Source: Weissella confusa
GTDB lineage: Bacteria; Bacillota; Bacilli; Lactobacillales; Lactobacillaceae
Assembly: GCA_016466735.1 (NCBI GenBank)
Contig: JAAOED010000020.1
Location: 1-43,961 of the forward strand
Reading direction: 5' to 3'
DNA length: 43,961 bases
A program made the position numbers and the translations under genes. Below are positions 9,152 to 15,671 of the stretch, in pieces. The first letter of the stretch is position 1. Each line of letters opens with the position of its first letter. Under the pieces are notes generated by a model. That model was not told where the DNA came from. It ran no database searches and was given only the letters and a program-made list of their open reading frames with translations.

Positions 9152-9691
9152 CTACTTAACAAACCAGTTATGATACATCTTAATAAATAGTGAGCCAAGA
9201 ATTGCAATCACCAAGGTATTGGCTAACATCGCCATACCGCCTTGCGCATACGCCTTGCCAAGCGTTGTGCCGTAAATCCAGTGATCTCCAAGTGGTGCGA
9301 TGACCAACCAAACCACCGCATTCGCGATGACTTGCCAAATGTTGAACAACACTAACTTACGTGACGTTAATTCACCAACAAAAACGCCAATACGCGTCGT
9401 TGCAAGTCCCATAAAGAAGCCGAACATACCATCAGCAATTGCCCAGGTCCACCAAACTGAATCCAAGTTAGCTGATGACAAATCAGTCAAAGAATGGCCG
9501 ACGAACGCGACAATAAATCCGGCGATTGGACCAAAAATAGCTGACATCAACGCCAACCAGGCCGGCGCCAAGGTAACATCTGTATGTGAAACGCCTGAAG
9601 GCCAGGCAACATATTTAAACAACAACACAAAAATAATCGTCCCAACAATTGTCCCGATTACTTTGTGCGCTGACAAAACATTATGATTCAT
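9152..9691 (-). CDS. ECF transporter S component (UPF0397-like)
   Basis: This 179-aa protein has about five or six hydrophobic segments, starting with IGTIVGTIIFVLLFKYVAW. The N-terminal half has the layout of UPF0397/ECF-type S components: P-A-W-L-A-L-M-S-A-I-F-G-P-I-A-G-F, then FVGHSLTDL, then WWTWAIADGMFGFFMG. These are vitamin-binding membrane subunits that pair with a shared EcfAA'T energising module, which is not encoded here. It lies 26 nt after the matrixin gene and ends at a terminator. The ligand is unknown; automated names of this family often say riboflavin, which I would not take literally. Confidence 0.8.
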   Translation of the reverse strand: MNHNVLSAHKVIGTIVGTIIFVLLFKYVAWPSGVSHTDVTLAPAWLALMSAIFGPIAGFIVAFVGHSLTDLSSANLDSVWWTWAIADGMFGFFMGLATTRIGVFVGELTSRKLVLFNIWQVIANAVVWLVIAPLGDHWIYGTTLGKAYAQGGMAMLANTLVIAILGSLFIKMYHNWFVK

Positions 9692-9717
9692 GGAATCACT
9701 CCTACATCTATTTTTCT

Positions 9718-10638
9718 TTATTCATGACTGTCGTTCAAGACAACCAAACCTTGCGGCAAATCTTGCCCATTAAGTTGTTGATAGTACTTTCGGAAAACAG
9801 AGTTGTACGATCCTTCACTTAGCAAATCCGGATTCATTGCTAGGTAACGAATTGTCTTAACTTGCATTACTTCCGTTTTATTCGGCTTACTCAAGTCATT
9901 GATACCCACCATTGGTGACATCAAATCATCAGCTTGACCTTGGTGCTTCAAAGCAAGTGCGTGGCCGAACTCGTGAATAATTGTATGCTCAGCTTCTTGG
10001 TTGTGCAAGGCCTCAATATCTCGTGATGTTACCGGACCATATACTGCACCCGACAGGTAGTCTTCACGTTGGATTGACTTTGCAAGCCAAACCTTAGCCG
10101 CTTGTTTTGAAATCCACATCGTATTACCCGCCTCAGTGGTTGTCGCCAAAACAGTTGTATCAGTCTTACCTGAATCATCTGTAATATCTTTATACCCGAC
10201 TAGCAATTGATAGTCCGCATCGTGTGGCCAAACATTCCGGTCAACGTTCGCCTCTTGATCAGCCTTAGAGGAATTGACGTGAATAAAGTCAACGCCCAGT
10301 GCCTTATTCCAAACGTCAGCTGCCTTTTTTACCCAAACTAATGCCCGCCCGTCAGTCTCACTCATGGCCTTAGATGAAACAACAACGTTCATTTCACCCT
10401 TAGCATTTAAATCCCAGTGAGAAGTAACCGGCAGTTTATCTGCATCGTCAGCACCTAAGGTTTCTTGTTGCTTACCTACCTTAGCAATGTAAGCTTTTTC
10501 TTGTTTAGCGGCTGCATTTGCGTCAGCCACATTCATATAATACCGAATAATTTGGGGCGCAATCAACACCAACAAAATAATAATCGTCAACACGATTGCC
10601 AATCGCTTGTTACGACTCATTCGCTTCTTTCGTGCCAT
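9718..10638 (-). CDS. Membrane-anchored matrixin-type zinc protease
   Basis: This 306-aa protein has a Lys/Arg-rich N-terminus, one membrane segment (~13-34) and an extracellular domain. The zinc site is HEFGHALALKH (His222, Glu223, His226, His232), a HExxHxxxxxH metzincin motif with Ala in place of the usual Gly before the third ligand. A Met-turn-like DLMSPM follows at ~238-243. The WVKKAADVWNKALGVDF helix resembles the start of matrixin domains. It is probably a surface protease; the substrate is unknown. The upstream gene (42 nt away) and the ECF-S gene flank it in one operon. Confidence 0.85.
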   Translation of the reverse strand: MARKKRMSRNKRLAIVLTIIILLVLIAPQIIRYYMNVADANAAAKQEKAYIAKVGKQQETLGADDADKLPVTSHWDLNAKGEMNVVVSSKAMSETDGRALVWVKKAADVWNKALGVDFIHVNSSKADQEANVDRNVWPHDADYQLLVGYKDITDDSGKTDTTVLATTTEAGNTMWISKQAAKVWLAKSIQREDYLSGAVYGPVTSRDIEALHNQEAEHTIIHEFGHALALKHQGQADDLMSPMVGINDLSKPNKTEVMQVKTIRYLAMNPDLLSEGSYNSVFRKYYQQLNGQDLPQGLVVLNDSHE

Positions 10639-10679
10639 AGTTACTCATACCTCATCTCAAAACCCAAACCCAAGAACGC

Positions 10680-11162
10680 TTATTCAGCATCCTCTATCTC
10701 TTCAGCTGGTGCGTTCTTTTGCTCTTCAATCGCTTCATTAATTGCCGTCAATTCTTTGTCAAAGAAGGCCGCAATTTTCGTTTCAACCGTTTCTGGATCA
10801 TCCAAAAAAGCTGCAACTGTTGCCGCTGTTTCGATACGAAGGCCAGATTTGGTTACTAGTGGGTGTTCCACAATCATATAGAGCGTTACTTCAGTCTCTG
10901 GATCGTTAATCACAATCTTGCTAATCGCATTCGTATAGCGAATTGGCAAGTTAATCAGACCTGTCTCCAAACGCAGACTAATGGGCTCATCCCCACTGAT
11001 AAGCAACTCTGCGCTGAAAAGTTTGCTCTCTGCCAATGCTTTTTCAGTATATGTAAATAAATCATCCAAATTAACAGTTGCTTGGTCTGCCGCGGTAAAC
11101 GACTTCACGTCATACTGTTCATCTTTGATTGCTGCAATAAAATCATTACCCGTTAATTGCAT
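10680..11162 (-). CDS. Hypothetical protein, first gene of the matrixin operon
   Basis: I do not recognise this 160-aa acidic protein. It has no signal peptide or membrane segment. The middle is beta-rich (ISLRLETGLINLPIRYTNAI, TEVTLYMIVEHPLVTKSGL), and the C-terminal ~50 residues form a charged helix ending EEIEDAE. The ATG at 11162 is preferred over a GTG three bases earlier. A TGn-extended -10 (TGCTACACT) lies just upstream, right behind the terminator of the preceding operon. Co-transcription with a membrane protease is the only hint to its role. Confidence 0.75.
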   Translation of the reverse strand: MQLTGNDFIAAIKDEQYDVKSFTAADQATVNLDDLFTYTEKALAESKLFSAELLISGDEPISLRLETGLINLPIRYTNAISKIVINDPETEVTLYMIVEHPLVTKSGLRIETAATVAAFLDDPETVETKIAAFFDKELTAINEAIEEQKNAPAEEIEDAE

Positions 11163-11206
11163 CACATTTCTCGCTTTTCATTGATATCTAACGATTAGTG
11201 TAGCAC

Positions 11207-11241
11207 AAAACAGGCCGAGGTTTGTTTTCCTCGGCCTGTTC
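11207..11241 (-). terminator. Terminator of the three-gene ABC operon
   Basis: GAACAGGCCGAGG and CCTCGGCCTGTTTT form a 12-13 bp GC-rich stem with an 8-nt loop, ending in TTTT on the minus strand. Confidence 0.9.
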
Positions 11242-11246
11242 TTAAC

Positions 11247-11912
11247 TTAATCTGTAATTGGCGTAAACACGTGGTCCTTCAACAACAGTTGTTCATCTGC
11301 TTGCTTAGCAACTTCACGATCGTGTGTAATCAAGATGACCGTCTTGCCAAACTCATGTGCCAACTCCGCGAAGAGGGCCACGATTTTTTCTGAATTCTCG
11401 TGATCCAAATTCCCGGTTGCTTCGTCTGCTGCAACGATTGGTGCGTCAACTAGCAAAGCACGAACAATCGCAACACGCTGCTGTTCACCACCGGACAAGC
11501 GCTGCACATTCTTTTGCGCTTTTTCTTCGTCGATACCAACACGCGCTAGTTGCTCCAAAATATAAGCTTTGTCGTTCGCGTGCTTTGACTTCGTAATTGC
11601 CAACGCCGTTTGGACATTTTGAAATGCCGTCATTGTCGTTAATAAATTATATGACTGGAAAATTGTAGAGACGTACTTTTGTCGAAAGGCAGTTAAACCA
11701 ATCTTCTTAATCGATACCCCATCAACCAAGATGTCACCTTCACGTGGCACATCTAATCCGGCCAAGAATGACAGCAATGTCGTCTTACCTGATCCAGATT
11801 CACCGACAATGGCGTAAAATTTACCACTCTCGAAGGTTAGATTAACGTCCTTGTATAAGGCGTTGTCAGCCGTCGTGTACCAATGCGTTAAATGTTTAAT
11901 TTCTAGCGTCAT
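11247..11912 (-). CDS. ABC transporter ATPase, MacB/LolD/FtsE type
   Basis: This 221-aa ATPase powers the permease encoded just upstream (12 nt gap). It has Walker A GESGSGKTT (~37-45), Q-loop STIFQSYNLL, signature LSGGEQQR (~140), Walker B VAADEATGNLD and the H-loop ITHDRE. The TGNLD after Walker B is typical of the MacB/LolD mechanotransmission subfamily, which drives extracytoplasmic conformational changes rather than classic import. Cytoplasmic, membrane associated. Substrate unknown. Confidence 0.95.
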   Translation of the reverse strand: MTLEIKHLTHWYTTADNALYKDVNLTFESGKFYAIVGESGSGKTTLLSFLAGLDVPREGDILVDGVSIKKIGLTAFRQKYVSTIFQSYNLLTTMTAFQNVQTALAITKSKHANDKAYILEQLARVGIDEEKAQKNVQRLSGGEQQRVAIVRALLVDAPIVAADEATGNLDHENSEKIVALFAELAHEFGKTVILITHDREVAKQADEQLLLKDHVFTPITD

Positions 11913-11924
11913 TATTCTTCCTCA

Positions 11925-13403
11925 CTAATCAGCTTGCAAAATTTGCTTTGGTCGCATACGCAAGATGCTAAAGGCCGCCCCTGACACTGAAAGCACAGCA
12001 ATCAAGAAGGCAACACCGCCCAATTCTGCGATTGCTGCTGGTGTCATGGCAACATCCAACTGGTCATTCTTAGCAGCTGAACCGCCTCCCATCATTGGGC
12101 CACCACCCATACCACCGCTAGGCTTGCCTGCTGGTGCGCCACCTTGTTGACCGTTTTGCCCACCGCCTGGCATACCACCACGCGCTGATTGCATTTGCTG
12201 TGTCGTCTGTTGTTGCACAAGTTGCTTACCAACTAAGCCAGACACACTGTTACCAGCCGCCGTGGCAATACCTAATGCAATCGCCAAAATGACTAACATT
12301 TCAGTGAACAATTGGGCAACCACCTTCGGCTTTGACTCACCGATTGATACTAAGATACCAATTTCGCGGCGACGCTCACGGGTAATCAAAATAATAATCA
12401 ATCCCAGAATAAGCACACCAGCAATTGACACAATCCAAACAATCTTAGAGGCAAATGCCGCCACGTTCTTCATACTTGCAGCTACCGTCTTGTATTGACT
12501 TGCATCAGACGTCAATGTGAGTTCTGACGTATCAATCAACTTTTTGGCTTGCTTCACAAAGGCATTTGTTTTGGCAGGCTCAGCCATCGTAAATGTCACG
12601 TTTGATGCTTGATCTGGTGTGCCATTAATGTCATTAGCCAATGTGAATGAACCATAAATCGTGTTCGCTGGGTCTTCACGTTGGAATCCGTCGGTCGTTG
12701 TCTTCAACTTGTAGATTCCAACAACCTTAATCTTCTTTTCGGTGGCCGCATCATCTGCCGTCTTAACAGTTAACGTGTCACCAACCTTAATGTTGTTGGC
12801 CGTTGCCAATTCGTTTGCAATGACAACATTATTGGTGTTTTGGTCACTTGTTTTAATGCCACGTCCAGACACAATCTTAGCTGTGCCGTCTGTAAATGAA
12901 GCCGTTGACGTGGTTGACGTCACACCGTTGATTTGGATGTCGCCTGAATTTTGGTTGCCCATCATACCACCACGATCACCACCACCCATTGGCGTATTCG
13001 TTGATGTGGTTGTAATCGCCTTAAAACTTGAGGCGTTTACTGAGGCACTGTTCGTAATGTTGTATGAAGCGACATTTGAAAGGGCCGCAATCTTCTTAAC
13101 TTCTGAAAGCGTTGCCGTTGGCATCGTAATTGACGTTGTCGTGTCTGTAGATGACGAATCTCTAGAAGAAGATGCCGACGATTGCGCGGCCTTCATCTGC
13201 TCAAACATTTTCTCTCGGTTAGCCGACAGCGTTACTGTTGATCCAACTGAGTTAGCTGCATTTGTAGCTGCTTTCAAGGCCGCATTTTGTACAATCAACC
13301 CAGCCATCACAAACGCTAAAATTACTGTTGACGTGAGGACTAACAATACTGACCGTCCTTTTCGCGCCCACAGTGTAATACCTGCTCGTTTTACGAAATT
13401 CAT
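11925..13403 (-). CDS. MacB/FtsX-type ABC permease with Gly/Met/Gln-rich loops
   Basis: This 492-aa permease has one N-terminal membrane segment, a ~250-residue external MacB-like domain, then three membrane segments (about 318-340, 362-382, 455-475). Two low-complexity segments stand out: TPMGGGDRGGMMGNQNSG in the external domain, and a ~40-residue Gly/Met/Gln-rich stretch between the third and fourth membrane segments (plus-strand 12063-12190). A start at MNFVKRAG (13403) fits the family; a start at 13424 would overlap the upstream gene by 4 nt (ATGA). Possible roles are peptide sensing or export, as for BceB/MacB relatives; no MacA-like protein or two-component system is adjacent. Confidence 0.88.
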   Translation of the reverse strand: MNFVKRAGITLWARKGRSVLLVLTSTVILAFVMAGLIVQNAALKAATNAANSVGSTVTLSANREKMFEQMKAAQSSASSSRDSSSTDTTTSITMPTATLSEVKKIAALSNVASYNITNSASVNASSFKAITTTSTNTPMGGGDRGGMMGNQNSGDIQINGVTSTTSTASFTDGTAKIVSGRGIKTSDQNTNNVVIANELATANNIKVGDTLTVKTADDAATEKKIKVVGIYKLKTTTDGFQREDPANTIYGSFTLANDINGTPDQASNVTFTMAEPAKTNAFVKQAKKLIDTSELTLTSDASQYKTVAASMKNVAAFASKIVWIVSIAGVLILGLIIILITRERRREIGILVSIGESKPKVVAQLFTEMLVILAIALGIATAAGNSVSGLVGKQLVQQQTTQQMQSARGGMPGGGQNGQQGGAPAGKPSGGMGGGPMMGGGSAAKNDQLDVAMTPAAIAELGGVAFLIAVLSVSGAAFSILRMRPKQILQAD

Positions 13404-13420
13404 GTTACTTCTCGCTCCTA

Positions 13421-13675
13421 TCATTGCGTCGTTGCACTGCTTGCTGCAGCATCATCGATTGAATTTGACTGTGATTGATTACCATATCCACCCATTGGAC
13501 CACCATTGCCACCAAAACCGCCGTTTTGTTGGGTCATATTTGGCCGACTGGTTTCGCCTATGCCAAACGGGTGAAAAGCTGCAATTGCACTAAACGCCAT
13601 CGCTAACGTGGCAATTCCAAGCGTGACGTACTGTAGCCAAGGTCGTTGTTTCTTTTGTTCATAACGATCTGTCAT
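13421..13675 (-). CDS. Small single-pass membrane protein with Gly-rich tail
   Basis: This 84-aa protein has a short charged N-terminus (MTDRYEQKKQR), one membrane segment (~12-34) and an external Gly/Asn/Gln/Ser tail with GGFGGNGGPMGGYGN. No known family is recognised. The start at 13675 has GGAGG 8 nt upstream; an ATG at 13690 contains that ribosome site and is rejected. The stop overlaps the possible long start of the permease. The tail resembles the low-complexity loops of the permease, so it may be an accessory subunit (inference). Confidence 0.7.
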   Translation of the reverse strand: MTDRYEQKKQRPWLQYVTLGIATLAMAFSAIAAFHPFGIGETSRPNMTQQNGGFGGNGGPMGGYGNQSQSNSIDDAAASSATTQ

Positions 13676-13802
13676 ATCGCTATCCTCCATCTATTTTTTG
13701 ACAAGGTTTATAATATGAGTCCAAGCTTAGGCGATACTTCACGGGGGCTAAAAGCAAACATAAATTTTTATGTCTATGGAATTGTTAGTGGCAAATCAGG
13801 TA

Positions 13803-13840
13803 CAAAAAAACGCCGTACGACTAAAATCGTACGGCGTTTA
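13803..13840 (-). terminator. Terminator after hup
   Basis: Perfect 13-bp stem AAACGCCGTACGA / TCGTACGGCGTTT with a 6-nt loop. The minus strand then continues with Ts. It also ends in TTTA on the plus strand, but no plus-strand gene precedes it. Confidence 0.92.
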
Positions 13841-13858
13841 ATTTATGCAATCTAATGA

Positions 13859-14137
13859 TTACTTGTTAACGGCTTCCTTGAAGTCCTTACCAGCCTTGAA
13901 GGCAGGTGCCTTTGCGGCTGCGATTTCAATTTCTGCACCAGTTTGTGGGTTGCGACCCTTACGTGCTGCACGCTCGCGAACTTCGAAAGTTCCGAAGCCT
14001 ACCAAAGCAACCTTCTCGCCCTTAGCAAGTTCGTTCTTGATAACGTCCAACAATGCGTTAACTGTCTTAGCAGTTTCTGACTTTGGCAATTCAGTTTGTG
14101 CTGCAACCAAGTCGATCAATTCTGTCTTTGAAGCCAT
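13859..14137 (-). CDS. hup: DNA-binding protein HU
   Basis: This 92-aa histone-like nucleoid protein bends DNA as a homodimer. The helical base [14 protein letters not shown], the [20 protein letters not shown] segment and the arm [12 protein letters not shown] with its Pro tip are intact. Length is standard. It is monocistronic, between its own promoter and a strong terminator; a GAGGT ribosome site precedes the ATG. Confidence 0.97.
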   Translation of the reverse strand: MASKTELIDLVAAQTELPKSETAKTVNALLDVIKNELAKGEKVALVGFGTFEVRERAARKGRNPQTGAEIEIAAAKAPAFKAGKDFKEAVNK

Positions 14138-14171
14138 GTGATAATACCTCTTTATTAATTATTACCTGATT

Positions 14172-14177
14172 AGTATA
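14172..14177 (-). promoter_or_regulatory. -10 of the hup promoter
   Basis: TATACT on the minus strand, ~35 nt before the hup start codon. No clear -35 at 17 bp (GTGTAT is the closest). Confidence 0.4.
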
Positions 14178-14261
14178 CGCTATGCATCGCAAAATACACA
14201 GCTTTTTGTGCGAAATTCCTAAGCGGTCTTAGTGAATTTTTAAAAATGTATGCAAAATACA

Positions 14262-14354
14262 TACCCATAAAAAGAGAATGCCGCTATAACTGGCAAGTTA
14301 CAGCGGCTAAGAGAGAGAAAGAGAATTGGTTGTGTAAAGCATCACTGCTTTACG
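14262..14354 (-). ncRNA. Candidate small RNA, two hairpins with a CU-rich linker
   Basis: A good promoter (14361-14389) predicts a start near 14354. The transcript would begin with hairpin GTAAAGCA/TGCTTTAC (14334-14353) and continue into a CU-rich single-stranded stretch (14308-14333, with CTCTTTCTCTCTC). It ends in a hairpin GCCGCT...AGCGGC with inner TAACT/AGTTA (14280-14307), followed by TTCTCTTTTT. The interval contains no open frame with a ribosome site. CU-rich loops in Gram-positive sRNAs often pair with Shine-Dalgarno sequences. The second hairpin could also be just the nagB terminator. Confidence 0.55.
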
Positions 14355-14360
14355 AGTATT

Positions 14361-14389
14361 AATATAACACCCCATGTATACGTTTGCAA
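14361..14389 (-). promoter_or_regulatory. Promoter of the candidate small RNA
   Basis: TTGCAA (14384-14389), a 17-bp spacer and TATATT (14361-14366) on the minus strand. It lies downstream of the nagB stop (14427) and upstream of no gene except the sRNA unit. Confidence 0.6.
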
Positions 14390-14426
14390 CCAATGACCTT
14401 GCCTATTCTCCTATTAGTCGGATTTC

Positions 14427-15155
14427 CTACACAAACGGCACAATTTCTTCACGATTGGTCAATTTTGCACCAGCTGCTTCATCAATAATAACTGTGACAT
14501 TTGCATGCTTTTGTAAGATACTTGCAGGCATCTCCTCCGTCACAGGTCCTTCGATCATAGCTGCCACAGCATCTGCCTTCGCTGCACCATAGGCAACCAA
14601 TAAAATTTGCTTCGCCTTCATGATGCTACCAATTCCCATTGAGTAGGCGTAGCGAGGCACTTCGTTTTCGTTCTCGAAGAAACGTGCATTCGCTTCGATT
14701 GTTGACTCAGTTAGCGTTACTTCGTGCGTCAAAGAGTCAAATGGCGTACCAGGCTCGTTGAACCCGATATGACCATTTTGACCCAATCCCAAAATTTGTA
14801 GATCGATTGGGTTGGCATCAATGATACCTTCGTAACGCCTCGTCTCAGTTTCGGCATCAGCCATACCGTCCGGCACGTAACTCTCCTTAAATGGCTTAGC
14901 GTTGAACAAGTGCTCGTTCATGAAGTAACGGTAGCTTTGCTCGTGCGTACCAGGCAAGCCCTTGTATTCGTCCAAGTTGATTGAAATCTTATCAGAGAAA
15001 TCCAAATCACTGGCCTTCAACTCATCATAAATTGAGATTGGCGTTGAACCAGTCGCCAACCCGAAAACTTGTGCGCCATTCTTAACAGCCTCTGCGAATA
15101 CTTCGTACCCTGCGCGGCCACCAGCTTGTTGATCTTTAACTTGTAGAATCTTCAT
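14427..15155 (-). CDS. nagB: Glucosamine-6-phosphate deaminase
   Basis: This 242-aa enzyme converts glucosamine-6-P to fructose-6-P and ammonia, feeding amino sugars from GlcNAc and wall turnover into glycolysis. It shows [15 protein letters not shown] (~34-48), the sugar-binding [19 protein letters not shown], and [16 protein letters not shown] with the catalytic Asp/Glu/His region. Length matches short Bacillota NagB. AGGGG lies 8 nt before the ATG. It is monocistronic with NagR-like operators at its promoter. Confidence 0.96.
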   Translation of the reverse strand: MKILQVKDQQAGGRAGYEVFAEAVKNGAQVFGLATGSTPISIYDELKASDLDFSDKISINLDEYKGLPGTHEQSYRYFMNEHLFNAKPFKESYVPDGMADAETETRRYEGIIDANPIDLQILGLGQNGHIGFNEPGTPFDSLTHEVTLTESTIEANARFFENENEVPRYAYSMGIGSIMKAKQILLVAYGAAKADAVAAMIEGPVTEEMPASILQKHANVTVIIDEAAGAKLTNREEIVPFV

Positions 15156-15198
15156 TTTATTTCCCCTTAAAAAATGCGTTCTGTGTTTTTATTTATCT

Positions 15199-15240
15199 TT
15201 GGTATAGACCAATTATAGACCAATTTCTATACCAATTCAA
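15199..15240 (-). promoter_or_regulatory. nagB promoter overlapped by NagR/GntR-type operators
   Basis: The promoter is TTGAAT (15235-15240), 17 bp, TATAAT (15212-15217). It overlaps TTGGTATAGACCAA (15199-15212), an inverted repeat like the dre sites bound by the GntR-family regulator NagR/YvoA of Bacillus. Further half-sites (ATTGGTCTAT, ATTGGTATAG) lie between -10 and -35. Repression relieved by glucosamine-6-P or GlcNAc-6-P is expected from that family. Confidence 0.75.
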
Positions 15241-15263
15241 CTCAGAAGGTCATTTTTGTTTAA

Positions 15264-15616
15264 GGTTTTGTTAGTTGGTGGCTAGTGTCGTCGCTATCGC
15301 ACCGAGGCATGGGATTATCATCCACCGGAAAATAGATGGATAAACTGTTCACCCCGCAGTTTTTTCGGTGGATGATAATCAAACAATCAGAGTATTGCTC
15401 GGCTGCTGTGCTTGGCCCCGCCACGCGTATAGACACGTGCAGACCTTGACCCGCAGGTGTGGGTTCTTAGCGGTTTTACCGCTTAGAGCCACGGGAGGTA
15501 AAGGCGTACGCGCCAACGGCGTGGACTCCGCTCCCTGCAGGTCATGGTCTGGACGTGTTAGCGTGCCCTAGAAGGGGCCAAGCACTCCGGCCGTCAGGAC
15601 GGACACTAACCGAAAA
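15264..15616. ncRNA. Structured repeat element, copy 1 (possible large ncRNA)
   Basis: The ~350-nt non-coding element folds into nested long-range helices. These are P1 terminal 15280-15289/15602-15611, P2 15313-15327/15366-15380 (perfect 15 bp) with inner 15342-15347/15357-15362, P3 15408-15419/15574-15585 (perfect 12 bp), P4 15433-15445/15546-15558, P5 15447-15457/15534-15544, P6 around 15462-15489, and P7 15511-15514/15518-15521. Most of these recur with compensated sequence in copy 2. Unpaired conserved blocks include TCAAACAATCAGAG and GAGGTAAAGG. It lies between the nagB promoter and the thrS terminator. Strand is uncertain because wobble pairs give conflicting hints. Confidence 0.75.
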
Positions 15617-15660
15617 CTAAAAAGACCTGACATCAGGAATTCCCCAACATCAGGTCTTTA
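15616..15660 (-). terminator. thrS terminator
   Basis: AAAGACCTGA / TCAGGTCTTT pair, with partial pairing further in, followed by TTTTTAG on the minus strand. Confidence 0.88.
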
Positions 15661-15671
15661 ATCGTTAATTA

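Noticed and set aside
12742-13593. Long plus-strand open frame of 283 codons opposite the permease
   Set aside because: Antisense to a well-supported permease with membrane segments and family motifs. No ribosome site or promoter was seen, and the composition mirrors the opposite strand.
14280-14307. Hairpin as nagB terminator only
   Set aside because: Possible, but a well-formed promoter between nagB and the hairpin makes an independent sRNA unit the more complete explanation. Kept as a candidate with moderate confidence.
15368-15571. Plus-strand frame of 67 codons inside structured element copy 1, with a similar 63-codon frame in copy 2 (36720-36911)
   Set aside because: Similarity follows from the shared RNA/DNA structure. 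The frames end at different places, and helix-compensating changes alter the amino acids freely, so selection is on pairing, not on protein.
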